In this document: piece after piece, positions 22,984-33,604 of the stretch
Numbering within the stretch: the first letter of the stretch is position 1
Layout of the letters: each line of letters begins with the position of its first letter
DNA from: Fomitopsis serialis
Taxonomy: Eukaryota > Basidiomycota > Agaricomycetes > Polyporales > Fomitopsidaceae
Reading direction: 5' to 3'
NCBI RefSeq assembly: GCF_022376445.1
Contig: NW_025955234.1
Location: 1-53,126, forward strand
DNA: 53,126 nucleotides
Program-made: the position numbers and the translations under genes
The notes under the pieces: model-generated
What the model was told of the DNA's origin: nothing
What the model saw: the letters and a program-made list of their open reading frames with translations, nothing else
Databases searched by the model: none

Positions 22984-23961
22984 GGTGGTGGTCAGAGGCT
23001 GAGTAGACTGCATCCGACAGTGGTCAATAGGTGCATATAAAGGGAGAACTCTCCCAGGGCACGGACCGAGTGATAGAGAAGAGTAATTCATCGTGACTAA
23101 CGTGTAGACGAGAACAGCGGTGATGTCAGTGGGCACCCACTCATAAATCAATAGCACTTCAGCCAGGAAGCGGCGATAGCATGCCTGGTACACGTCTTCG
23201 CGTTCTCCATCCTTCCGGTCATTGGGTAAACGAAGAGTGCAGACCCCATCACATACAGTTCGAGACCGAGCATTAGAAGGATGGTAAGTAGATCTTGATA
23301 TAATCGCCGAACTCCACAGTGGACCGGAACAGTTTGCCTGAAAGACGCCATGAAGAAGCGTGAGGTACTTACTGTACCTGATGGCCTCAGCGTGTTTCGC
23401 CCAGAGTCGAGAGAACTCACTCGCAGTAAACAGCCCGCAGATGCGACCACGAAGGCGCCGAGTGCGAGGCATTCGTGCCTTGGTGAATGACATGCTTAAT
23501 GACAGTCTGTCCGGCGGAGTGTTGATCAGATGCGTGAAGATACGGCGTACAAGCACAGCACGTACGGGGGGACATCTAGCAGGGCACCGTCCTTCTGAAC
23601 GTACTCGAGTCTGTATTGCGCGCATAAGTATGCTGCGGTCCTGTGCAAACCGTCGCGAGCATTGTTCATTGCAAATTGCCAATGCAGACGGACCGTTGTA
23701 CGGTGTTGCTCCGCTCATCAAGAGCCGAAAACTCGACGGATACGTACGACTGCAGGAGACTAGTTCCTTTCCACACGAACAATCCATTGACAAGACTGTC
23801 CTGTAGTGAGCTTCGTTACTTGCAGTTACAAGAGTAAACATGCACTGTTCGAAACGTGCCAGAGACATAACACGCGAGCAGCAAGATAAGATTTAGCCAC
23901 ATACTACTACATACACCAGACCGATGAGACAGGCCACATCCGGGCGGTAAATATATCGCGC
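22984..23961. other. Promoter of AKR-E and a gene-poor stretch
   Basis: This contains the GGGCACCCACT near-palindrome and TATA-like box of copy E. Farther upstream one minus-strand frame stays open from 23868 right through to 22570. A second frame (23148-23450) encodes a short hydrophobic stretch (LLTILLMLGLELYVMGSALF). Neither shows a family motif or a start/splice structure that I can defend. Confidence 0.45.
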
Positions 23962-24750
23962 CTAGATGGGCTTGATTTTGAAGTGCAGGGAAATGAGCGA
24001 GAAAATGAGACACTGGAGGACATATACACGTGAGCGACATCGCGCGCAAGAGCGCATGGTGCGGCATACCTTCAGATCCTGGACAAGGTAATAAAAGACT
24101 CGCAGCCCCTCAGGGTCCTCACTGTCTTGGATGTCAACCAAGGACCCTAGCTTGGCCGTCTGTGCGACATTGTGAGTGTAGCGACGCAATCCCCATCAGG
24201 TGGAGCACGTACCTCGAATGCGATGTGATCGTTGCCTACCCGAATCTCGAGCTCTTGCTTGCCAACGATGTTTTTCTTGGGCCAGTTCGTGTCGTCTTCT
24301 CTATTGGCGACAAAGAGCAGAGTTCGGAAGGCGATAACAACTACAGTGCAGAGACACTCACTTTGTGATTTCGCTCGATTCCACGATGCGTTTCAACTCC
24401 TTCACCACCAGCGGCCCAACCCACACTGACAGACGGTGAGCATCCTACGGCAGGCGCAAGTTAAAGAAGATGATTGCACTGACTTTCCTTGCGAATCAAG
24501 CTATCGTTCCGGTAGTTGGAGTTGTTCGCGTATCGGAGACGACCATGCGAGTACTCGAATTCGAGGAACTCGTGTCCGTGTTTTCCAGAGTGGCCGGTGC
24601 TGGGTGACGCGTCAGAAAAGCCTCGCATAAGATATCTGAAGGGCACTTACTAGTATCTAAGTCAGGGGGCGGGCGTGAGCAGGTTGCGCACACGCCCAGG
24701 CACTGTTCTTCCTACCTAAGGTAGAAGGGGTCGTTGTCGTGCGAAGCCAT
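23962..24750 (-). CDS. mago: Mago nashi homologue, exon-junction complex core, seven exons
   Basis: Mago forms the stable Mago-Y14 heterodimer of the exon-junction complex deposited on spliced mRNA, so it acts in nucleus and cytoplasm. Exons on the minus strand are 24716-24750, 24651-24656, 24484-24599, 24362-24425, 24213-24300, 24070-24159 and 23962-24012. They join in frame to 149 residues, the usual Mago length. Recognisable blocks are [104 protein letters not shown] and the C-terminal LHFKIKPI. Exon 2 is a 6-nt microexon (ATACTA) encoding part of RYYTG. All six introns are GT-AG and 51-61 bp. Nothing suggests damage. Confidence 0.96.
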
Positions 24751-25245
24751 GGCGAGGATGCGTCGAGGAGGTTGGAGTTCAGGTCAGAGTGCGTAGGCGC
24801 TTGTTTGTCTGCGTAGGCGCCCGGCCTACCGCGAGAATGCAGCTTAAATAAGCGCCAGTAATATTACGCTGCAGTTTTGTTACATACTTGCCATTAGCGT
24901 AGTACCAGGCGTATGTACAACATCCAGCACGCTTGACATCTCAACGACGTGAGGTACTGTACGTTATTCACCTTCAACTTTGGGAAACCGGCCTCTCCAC
25001 TGCTAACCCAGAATTGATTGTACATGGTACGTGCAGGCGCAGGGCGGGACAAGCAACACTCGACTGGCACAAATCACTTGCGCGAGTAGAGCATATACAT
25101 CATGTATGATGTCTGACTCGGAATCTCACAATGAGTCCGAAGTGCGATGGACATGCGTCCTGTAAGTGTAATCAGTACCACGTCACATCCCTGATGGGTT
25201 GGTTGAAGAATACGCACCGTAAAATGCCCCGCTCGCTCGACTGAC
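24751..25245. other. Intergenic, no gene supported
   Basis: Upstream region of mago and 3' region of F-box pseudogene 2. Only short ORFs without motifs. Confidence 0.5.
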
Positions 25246-26560
25246 TCATTTTGTGCCATGTCCCGCCCCCAGGTGAATCCCCAGCTTACTATCGGGGACT
25301 GCATATGCTGGAATACTGATTGTCAGGCAGACCCCGGTCGGAGGAATGCTGGCGAAGGTGCTTCCCGATAATGTCCCGTCCAGGATTTTGAGGTAGTTAT
25401 TCCGGTTGAATTCGGTGAGCAATGCGCGCACCTGTGCGGCCGTATCGGCGCCGACGGTGAAACAGATACTGACCGTACGTATCGCGGCAGACTGGACCGT
25501 AGAGAGCACCCGAAGCATCCACCAGTGATCAGCATTTCTGACTACCAGCGACTTCAGAGACAGGTGCTCTAGGTTCAGGTGCCAATGTAGCCTGGCGGAT
25601 TGCACTGTTGATCGCACCTTCAGCGTACCGACATTAATGAGCGGTAACGGAGCTCACCCATATTTGTAAATGCTGCGACTGGCATCCCGTTGGTGTCGCA
25701 TACGAGGCGGAATACCTTGAGAGATGGCGCCGTTGAATCGACAAGTTGATGCCACCTCTGGCCGCCGCCCAGAGACGTTGTACAACCATCCACGCCGATC
25801 TCGAGGTCTTCCACCTGCGCCGCTCTAACCAGTCTGGTGAGCAGGGACATCATGGCGGGTGCATGATCGTGCCAAACGCCCATCCTGCGCAGATGGGTAA
25901 TATGGAGCGGTAGGACCGACGTATGTGACCATGTTGATTTGCAAAACACTCTCCTGCTGATCAGGGAACGAAGGGTTGGGATGGCAGACAGCAATTGCAC
26001 CAGCTGTGAGGGACTAGAGAAGTGGACGGATGTGAGCTCGAGGACAGTGAGAGAAGGGAACGCTGTTAAGCGGCGCATACTGGCCAGTGGGACCGCTCCC
26101 AGAGCTAGTTCTGCGTGCCGTATCTGCAACACCTCTGAATTCGGGAGTTTTCTGGCCAGCATGGGAGTAAATGTTCCGAGTTGCGGGACGGGCTTGGCCA
26201 CGTCCGGATCCGAGCCGCCGAATATGGTGACACGTTTGACAGCCCCGCCGAGGCGTGATTTGGCACGGAGGTGGTTAGAGAGGGCAATGACCTGCTGGCG
26301 GTCCCGTAACTCCGCATACTCTCGCAGGTAGAATAGGGGATAGTGATGCCAGTCTCTGCACACCAGCGGGCACGACAGGAGAGTATGTCGCCACGGATTA
26401 CGCTCGGGCGATATCATGGTTCAATCCATGTGCAGAGCTATGCAGTCGATTATTTCTTCGCATAATTCGAGAGGTAGATGGGGTTGTGTTGATGGAGTGG
26501 GTTTCTTTGTCGCAAAGAGGCCGAGGAAACGTGATGGCTTGGTCGAAGCCTCAGTACTTC
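25246..26560 (-). pseudogene. F-box/LRR-type gene 2, interrupted by an in-frame TGA inside the F-box
   Basis: The frame upstream of the ATG at 26417 encodes PHLPLELCEEIIDCIALHMD, an F-box start, directly followed by TGA and then MISPERNPWRHTLLSCPLVC and RDWHHYPLFYLREYAELRD. The F-box is thus split by one nonsense codon at about 26421-26423. The rest is a leucine-rich repeat body (FPSLTVLELTSVHFSSPSQL, VQLLSAIPTLRSLISRRVF, AAQVEDLEIGVDG). An intron at 25605-25657 (53 bp, GT-AG) joins to the last exon (VQSARLHWHLNLEHLSLKSL and onward), ending HLGAGHGTK. No in-frame ATG precedes the F-box before the next stop, so a first exon may be missing. A product starting at 26417 would lack half the F-box. 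Confidence 0.72.
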
Positions 26561-27442
26561 GCTCAGTAATTTATGTTTGATTGCCACGTACAAGGGGAGT
26601 CAGCAAGGCGCGTCACACGATTTTTGACGCGGTCATTAATGACCTGCAGTTCGCTGAAGTGATAGATATCAGCGAGTAGAACGAGCATACCTCAAACTGA
26701 TAACATACCATTCAGCTTTCGATCAGCAACTAGCTCTGGGCGGGACGACTGGGTCACTGAGTTCAGAGTGAGAGAAAAGACATGCGACATCTGGTTCGAC
26801 CGTCTGCCTTCTGGTCACGATATCCCGGCTCAGATTGACAGTTCGAGCGGCTTATGCAGCTTCAAAGACATCAGCGTGAGCAGACGCTGCGCATATAACG
26901 CATGTACGAACCAAGGACGACAATACAATATGTACGCCCCATCGGTCTCCTAAAAGGAACTCCGAGTACCTATCCACTATGTAGTATTACCGCGGCGTGA
27001 AGGTAGCATAGAAACGCAAGGACAGGGACGCACCATACAACTGACTCAGGTATCATTCGACACTGACGCTGAGTTGAGATGCCGAGAGCAGGGCCGACGC
27101 ATGAGAGGATCCCAGATGTTGGCGCTTCAGTACCCTCCTCCTCAATAGTGCAGTACTCAGTGCCTGCCCTCAGTGCATAGAGCCAAAGAAATACCACGAG
27201 GGTCTAAACGTTTACGTTGTACCTCAAAATCTCGACATAAGCGAGTCGGCATGAGGTTGAACGAAAGTGTTAACCTGGTAAGTCGGGAAAGATCGCGAGC
27301 TCCTGATTGCACGCTTGAGCATGGAACGCTTGGACGAGTCGTATGGCCGCAGTCCGATGCAAAGTTGGCTCGCGCACGTTTTGAATCAAATGAGAGAAAC
27401 AGCAGATGCTACGATGATATGGTAGTTATCCCGCGACTCACA
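26561..27442. other. Intergenic, no gene supported
   Basis: Short ORFs on both strands without motifs. The last part holds the 3'UTR of RSM10. Confidence 0.5.
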
Positions 27443-28193
27443 TTATACCGTCTCCAAAATCTTTTCTGGAGCCTCTACTTGTTCCCTACCCTCCACCGCC
27501 GCCAACTCCTGCTGCACAATCTTCTCTCCCAGCGCCTTGACCTGATCTGAGCTCGTCGGCCCTCCAAGCCGCATTTGGCCCATAACCGCATCGAACTGCT
27601 TTCGCCCGATGCTCACCGGCGCTCGATGCCACCGCACGACCCGGATACCAACGCCAGCCATGGTATGCTCCTCGAGGTACTTCGCCCAGCGGTCGACGAC
27701 CTCCATGTCCGCGTCCCACGCCTTGATGAGCCGCTTGTGCGTGCGACGCTCGAAGTTCTCCTGTGATTTCTTGTGCGCGAAAGGGCCGCGGATCACCGTC
27801 CAGAGTGTGCGCTTCGTCGGAAGAGGGACCGTTTTAGATATGGGTATACCGAGTGCGGCGGCGGCGTGAGCGCTGAAGTGCGTGAACTCGTTAAGGAGGT
27901 CGAGGTGGTAGGAGCGGAAGTGGATAAGTGCGACGGGCACGCCGTGCGTTTTGGGATGGTAGTGAGGCGCAAAGAGCGCGCGACCACGCACAACGACCGA
28001 TGAGTATGCCCGCTCGGCTGGATCCTGGCCTGCGGACACCGCCGTTCTGCAGGTCGTCAGCGGTGTCTCACAGAAATGAGTCTGGATGTACGGCTCACGG
28101 AGAAGTGGTGTTGGGGGCAGCAGCGGCGGTGCTGTTAAAGCGCACCATACGCTGGGCTCTTCGCCATGCAGCCTTGTAAGAGTTGGCGAACAT
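27443..28193 (-). CDS. RSM10: Mitochondrial small-subunit ribosomal protein uS10m (S10)
   Basis: Component of the mitochondrial ribosome small subunit. Exon 1 (28099-28193) encodes MFANSYKAAWRRAQRMVRFN, an Arg-rich amphipathic presequence typical of matrix import. A 52-bp GT-AG intron (28047-28098) joins it in frame to exon 2 (27443-28046), total 232 residues. The S10 fold is clear: ALIHFRSYHLDLLNEFTHFS, AHAAAALGIPISKTVPLPTK, RTLWTVIRGPFAHKKSQENF and ERRTHKRLIKAWD. A C-terminal extension (SSDQVKALGEKIVQQELAAV) is usual for fungal forms. I chose the start at 28193 because a longer upstream reading through a (CGT)n run gives poly-Arg or poly-Asp without sense. It is divergent from SUS1. Confidence 0.95.
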
Positions 28194-28337
28194 GGCCCGT
28201 CTTCGTCGTCGTCGTCGTCGTCGTGGCGGGAGGCGTGAGCGGGCGACTTCACGCAGAAAGGTCGCTTCCGCATTTGGCAAGTCTGCATGTACGATCACAT
28301 TTCCCGCAGGCGCCCTGTTCGTAGCTTGACTCTGGCC
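28194..28337. promoter_or_regulatory. 144-bp bidirectional promoter between RSM10 and SUS1
   Basis: The two start codons face away from each other with only this gap. It contains a (CGT)7-like run at about 28204-28224 and no obvious TATA box. Both genes must be initiated from here or from within each other's 5' end. Confidence 0.65.
28204..28224. repeat. (CGT)n microsatellite in the RSM10/SUS1 promoter
   Basis: About seven CGT units. They produce artificial poly-Asp and poly-Arg ORFs when read as protein. Confidence 0.85.
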
Positions 28338-28790
28338 ATGGCCCGGAACGACGGACGCAATGATCTCTACCCTCAGCTCCTCCGTCGAATGGCCGAGCAT
28401 GGAGAGTACGACAGGTGCGCAGACTTTGCCAACCACATTTACATATCATCATGTGTCTCGCCTGCAGACTATTCTGGGTGCTCACCCAGAAGTTGAACGA
28501 GTCTGGATGGCTGGATGACTTTCGAGACAAGAGCAAAGGTAATCCCCAGCTTGGAAATATCAGCCGCAGCATATAACATAGTCCGTTTAGAAATGACCCG
28601 TAGTGCGGACAAAATGTCGGTGGAGACGATTATCACCCAACTCCGGCCACAAGCAGAAGGTAACGTCCAGTGCGATCCTAGTAGCAAGAACGTGTCAACA
28701 GCGAGGTCACCAGCATCTATAGCACCCAAAGCGAAGCTCGAGGTCTTGACAATGATCCGGCAGTACCTGGAGAAGCAAGTTGAAGGCTGA
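28338..28790 (+). CDS. SUS1: Sus1/ENY2 homologue, SAGA deubiquitinase and TREX-2 mRNA-export subunit, four exons
   Basis: Small helical protein shared by the SAGA histone H2B deubiquitinase module and the nuclear-pore TREX-2 complex. Exons 28338-28414, 28468-28538, 28591-28659 and 28723-28790 join in frame through GT-AG introns of 52, 53 and 63 bp to 94 residues, the family's usual size. Blocks are NDLYPQLLRRMAEHGEYDR, LFWVLTQKLNESGWLDDFRD, MSVETIITQLRPQAE and KAKLEVLTMIRQYLEKQ, in the order of ENY2 helices. An upstream in-frame ATG at 28287 would add a basic tail and lies within the region opposite RSM10; I prefer 28338. Yeast SUS1 is also unusually intron-rich for its size, which fits this layout. 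Confidence 0.93.
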
Positions 28791-30093
28791 CGCAGACATT
28801 ATCCCGACCATCCGCGGAGCTTGGACCAGCAAATCCATCTCTTGACTCGTTCATCGTGCGCTGTATTCGTAATTGGATCCGTTGCTTGACTTTGAATGAC
28901 TCGTACTGCTGCAGTTGTTGTCCGCATGTGCATTCCGTGCCTCGGCCTTCGTTCACTGTTCTCGACAAACGACCTATTCTTTTCGTTCGCCGGTCTCTTG
29001 CGACTGAGTCATGGACGCCCTTCTACTGATCCTGCATTTCCCGACTCCCGTCTAGAATGTGCTTTCAGACATAACCATAAACCACAGAAGGCTTGCACAG
29101 TCCATCGGTCGGCCACGTTCGGTCTTGACTCATCGGTCATCGTGGCTATGTCATTTCATGACCTGTCCACCGCAGCACAAGCACAGGTATCCATCTTTAC
29201 GCTCATTGAATGGTGTGGTTCTGATGCGCAGCGCAGAACAAGGGACCCGAGACTAGTCGTTGCCACAATGGCAGTGCCAGTGGTAAGGTTGCCTACGAGA
29301 GGCCTGACAGCGGAGCCAGGAGTACAATCTCACGAACAAGAACCAGCTGCCATGTATTGAATCGCATGTAATTGCGTCGGACCACGCAGTGTCGTTGCAG
29401 GTAGGCGGCACCAAGGACTCACAATACTCCCAATAATGATGTCCGGGTCCAGTTTCCACAGCCACATATGTCTGACGTAGTGGCGCTGAGCCCGCAGATG
29501 CGATCATGACATGGAGATATTTGAAGGGCAGAAATGATACCTACGAGGTGCGTGTCTGCTACCGTAGCCTCTCAGAGTGCTTTCGATGACCCCTGCGCAG
29601 AAAGTTCCGACGACTCACATAATACGAGAACTTGGATGTGCCCAAGCTCCGAGTCGGCGACTGCGGTTTCTCTGTCAACAACACATCTCATCACTTGGCT
29701 GCAACAATCCTCACGGGCGTCTTGAAGTCCTGTCATCAGATTGAGAGCTGCACGCCTGTTGATGTGTTGCTGATAAGTGCTCTTCTCCGTAGCGAAGCCG
29801 CGAAGGCAGGCATCACCGAACGACGTTCGATCGGACGTGTCGACCCACGCGGTGTTGACAAGATGCTGTTTGCACTCTAGCCCAGTGACTGTCATTGACA
29901 AGCTGTGCGCTTGACAGGATTTCGTAAATGTTAAACCCTACTATATATTCCGGGGCGGGACCCATGCACTCCTCCCATTGACCTTCGACCAACTCATCCA
30001 CACTCATATTTGACGACTTGTGAGTGCACGCCGTTGAGTACATTGTCATTTCCAACTAATCACAGATCTTTGCTTGTGGTGCCCAGTCGCAGG
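28791..30093. other. Intergenic, no gene supported; TATA-like box near 29940
   Basis: ACTATATATT at about 29939-29948 is a plausible TATA box for F-box gene 3. Minus-strand ORFs at 29253-29507 and 29572-29901 might be remnants of a gene, but I recognise no family. Confidence 0.45.
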
Positions 30094-31470
30094 ATGCAAA
30101 CACGACATAAAGCACCGATGTTCGACGAGTTGCACAACCGCAACTTGAAGCCTCCTCCGCTCGCCCGCATTCCTATCGAGGTCTGCGAGGAGATCATTGA
30201 CCTCATTGCCTTCTGGGCATTGACCCACGGAGGGGGAGGCGTGGACTACGGGATGTATTACGCGACCGAATGGCGTTTCGCGCTCATCGCCTGTGCGTTC
30301 GTCTGCAAGGCCTGGCATACCCGCAGCATGTACCACTTGCACTCGTCGGTCTGGCTGACAAACCGGGACAGCGTCGAGTTCCTTTTCAAGCGTCTTCTTC
30401 ATGACCCAGAGCTTCATACAGCCATCAAGCATATCATCATCCGCGGTCCGGCTCAGCATGGCCTCGAACCGTTTGGTGGGATCCCTCACTTTTCGACATT
30501 CATAGCGAGGCTCGCCAGGCAGCTACCCAACGTACGGACCCTCCGCCTTTGCCGTGCCGCCTGAACGACGGGATCAATACATGCAGAGAGTATCAAGTAC
30601 CTCTCTGTATATACCTCCGTAACGCAGATCCGGCTTCGTGACGTGGCGTTTACGACGGCGTCGCAATTCAGAGCGTTGCTCTCGGCCCTCCCGAACCTCC
30701 AGTACATCAGTTGTACTGATGTAAGCTGTCGTCAGCGGCAGCTCATCGTACCATTCCCCAGCATCGACTCCGTGGCACACAGACATGTACGCGAACTGGT
30801 CGTGTACAACACCGACGACGAGCTCGTCGATGTTCTGACGAAGCTAAGCACAATCGCTCCAACTGTTGAGAAGCTGTTGCACCACGACTGGTTGTCGATG
30901 ACTGTGCCGAACACCAATAGGCAATTTCAGTGGCTGCTCGATGCATATGGTGCATCTCTTCGTGACGTTGAGGTCATCTCTCCAAATGGTAAGCCTCGTT
31001 CGCATGGTCATTGTTGCTTGGTTAACATGGACACCTTGTCAGAATCACGTATCGACTTCTCTTGCCAATCGCTGTTGGCGAATCTCTCCGTCAAATTTCC
31101 TTACAAAGAATATCCGGACTTCAGCAGGGTCTCTACGATTCTCTCCACGATCACATCCAGCGTATTCTCCCAAGCCCACTTCCGCTTCAACCACCATAAA
31201 CTCAACGACAAGTCGGACCAATGGGCAATGGTGTTCCTTGATCACATGAAGCACACCGACGCCCTTCCGCTCATCGACAAGATCTTGTCACGACCGAACT
31301 TCGCCTCCATCCCAAGAGGCGGGATCCGTTTCGAACTCAGGATGTCGGATCCGCGCCATGCGCACGTAACTGCGCTTCAGAGAGACGAGGAATACTGGTC
31401 CCATATACTGTCCGAGAGAATGCCGCGATCGGCCGCCCGCGGGATCCTCGACTACGTCTTGTGCGTATAA
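30094..31470 (+). pseudogene. F-box/LRR-type gene 3 with a single in-frame TGA
   Basis: The frame starts MQTRHKAPMFDELHNRNLKP and carries an F-box: LARIPIEVCEEIIDLIAFWA, then CAFVCKAWHTRSMYHLHSSV. At codon 157 a TGA (30562-30564) interrupts the frame inside the leucine-rich part, between LRLCRAA and TTGSIHAESIKYLSVY. Both sides continue without any frameshift. An intron at 30989-31042 (54 bp, GT-AG) joins to the last exon, which ends MPRSAARGILDYVLCV, the closing pattern of this family. Without the TGA the protein would be 440 residues. GCC-TGA-ACG is consistent with a CGA-to-TGA transition. A read-through product or a polymorphic null allele are alternatives to a fixed pseudogene. Confidence 0.78.
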
Positions 31471-32102
31471 TATCTGAGTGTGGCGTATGCATCATTACGA
31501 GCGCAGCTGACGATGTGACGAATCCACAGAACATCGGATTGAACGGTACATACCTCGTCATGGACGCGGGATGTCTTGGATTCAAAGACTCAGGCAGTAA
31601 GCTTTAAGGACGGTCCACGTAGGGGTATGCCGTATACGAAGGGTTTGACTATGCGAGGATATTCGTTCACAGGACTGAACCCTCTTTCCAATTTTGTCAC
31701 CTATCTGCTGGTCTGTCTGTCCAGAATGTTACTATGTACTGTAGTAGCTGGTTTGGGATACCCCATTGAATGCTGCGCAGGTCGACGCTGGATTATGGGC
31801 GCCCGGCGATTCCCGGTGCTCGTTCCGTACGTTCAAACTTCAGCTTCACTGGCAACTGATCTCCGAGTCTCGAGTGATGTTGTAGGACCGGCTCGATGTT
31901 GTGCTCAGATGCAGGGGCACGAAGCTCCGCAGCTGTGAAATACAGCTCCAAGTGTCTCATTACCAATTAACCATATACACGCGTTCACCGTGCTCTAATT
32001 GAGTTTCATTTAAGGTATGCTTCTCGATGTCTCCCTGTATATTATAGCCCGCATTCTGCTAGGGTCTCTGCACAGTCCAACCATCCGTCCTCCCCACCGG
32101 TC
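31471..32102. other. Intergenic; TATA-like box for F-box gene 4
   Basis: GTATATTATAG at about 32036-32046 lies roughly 60 bp before the ATG at 32103. No other gene is supported. Confidence 0.5.
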
Positions 32103-33604
32103 ATGTCTAGGTGAGTTTGAACGGAAATCAATTATGCTGGTATAGCTCATTCTGGTTCAGCGGTGCTACTTCCGTACGACGTCGTGCGATGATGGGTCTA
32201 CCAAGCCGTACCACGCACAGGGGGAGCAAACACGACGTCCAACCGAGGTCACGCCTTCCAATTGAAGTATACGAGGAGGTTATCGACTGCATAGCGTCGC
32301 GAGCTTCGTTTCCCGAGATCGACACATCGATAGCCCAAGACGACGCTGACATGCCAGTGTCCGATCAACCACAATTGTTCTGGCGAGCCACGCTCGTTGC
32401 CTGCGCATTCGTATGCCGAGTTTGGCGTATCCGCGCCTTGTTCCATCTCTACAGGGACGTCTGGCTGCCATCCCGCAAGCACGTCGCTTCGCTTTCGAGA
32501 CACCTGCGCCGGCATCCTGATCGGCAGGCCCCTATTGAACACGTCTTCATCGTCAAATCATCTACAGACCACCTGTCTACGTTCGCGATGATGCTCGCGC
32601 GACAGCTCCCAAGCTTGCGATCACTGACGCTGGTCGACGTCGACTTCCGGACAGCCCGCTCTCTACACGCGGGCAGCATCAGGCATCTCTCTGCGTATCC
32701 CAACATGACGCGCCTCGAGCTTCGCTTTGTGGCGTTTGAAACGGCCTCCCAATTCGCCTCTCTGCTGTTGGCGCTTCCGCATCTCCGGTACCTCGCCTGC
32801 CACACTGTCTTCTGTCTCGACAACCAGCGCGTCATGTCGTCGTCCCGACTGCCTCATAAACACCAGTGCGAGATCGTTGTGTTCGACTCTTCCAATGAGA
32901 TAGTCGATGCCTTGGCCACACTCAGCACGATACTTTCGGCTAGAAAGTTGACATATGCTTCTCCGACTCGCAAGAGGCACATCCAACAAGGGCTGCTGCT
33001 GCTAGACGCTTATGGTCCGAGTCTTTGTGATGTCCGGATTGATTTACCGGAACTCGGTATTCGTGAGACTCGATGGGTCGATGTGGGTTACCCCGACTGT
33101 AAGCATCCGACCTTTTACCAATAAGACCTCGTCTAATTAGTGGCCCACTCTTTGGTAGACATCCGCGTTGACCTGTCTCGTCAAACCAGCTTGATGAAGC
33201 TATACATTGATTGTCCGCTTTCCGAAGGCCCGCATTACGGCTTGATGGCCGAGATCCTCTCCTCAATCTCATCTCACACTATATCCCAAGTGCACATTTG
33301 TTTCAGCTACTACAAGAGGCTGAAGGTGGCCAACACATGTATTTCAAATCTCAAATCACACGTTATGTCCAGGCGGGATGATCTCAAGCGTCTCAACGAT
33401 GCCCTGTCCAGCACGGCATTCGCGAACTTGAATATACCCGCAAGGGGCATCCGTCTCGAGTTGAAGATGCGACCTGCGGAACATTTCAGCATTGCTGCGC
33501 ATGAAACTTTGGAGAAGACTTGGAAACAGGTGTATCTCCAGTGGATGCCGCGATTGGCTACCCTTGGCATTCTGGACTGCTTTTTGTGCGTGCTCTATCT
33601 GTAG
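32103..33604 (+). CDS. F-box/LRR-type protein 4, intact tandem copy of gene 3
   Basis: Probable SCF adaptor; target unknown. Exon 1 is 8 nt long (32103-32110, MS plus two bases), then a 50-bp intron, exon 2 32161-33098, an intron and exon 3 33159-33604, total about 463 residues. The F-box is SRLPIEVYEEVIDCIASRA followed by LVACAFVCRVWRIRALFHLY. Leucine-rich stretches follow: MLARQLPSLRSLTLVDVDF, SAYPNMTRLELRFVAFETA and LLLALPHLRYLACHTVF. The C-terminus reads YLQWMPRLATLGILDCFLCV, matching the end of gene 3. Two acceptors are possible for the last intron (33140 or 33158); both keep the frame and differ by six residues. It lies 630 bp after gene 3 in the same direction, so the two are tandem duplicates with different fates. 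Confidence 0.83.

Noticed and set aside
27443..28288. Longer S10 reading starting at 28288 with a poly-Asp run
   Set aside because: The Asp run is the (CGT)n repeat read in the wrong frame upstream of the gene. The start at 28193 gives a proper mitochondrial presequence and a clean intron.
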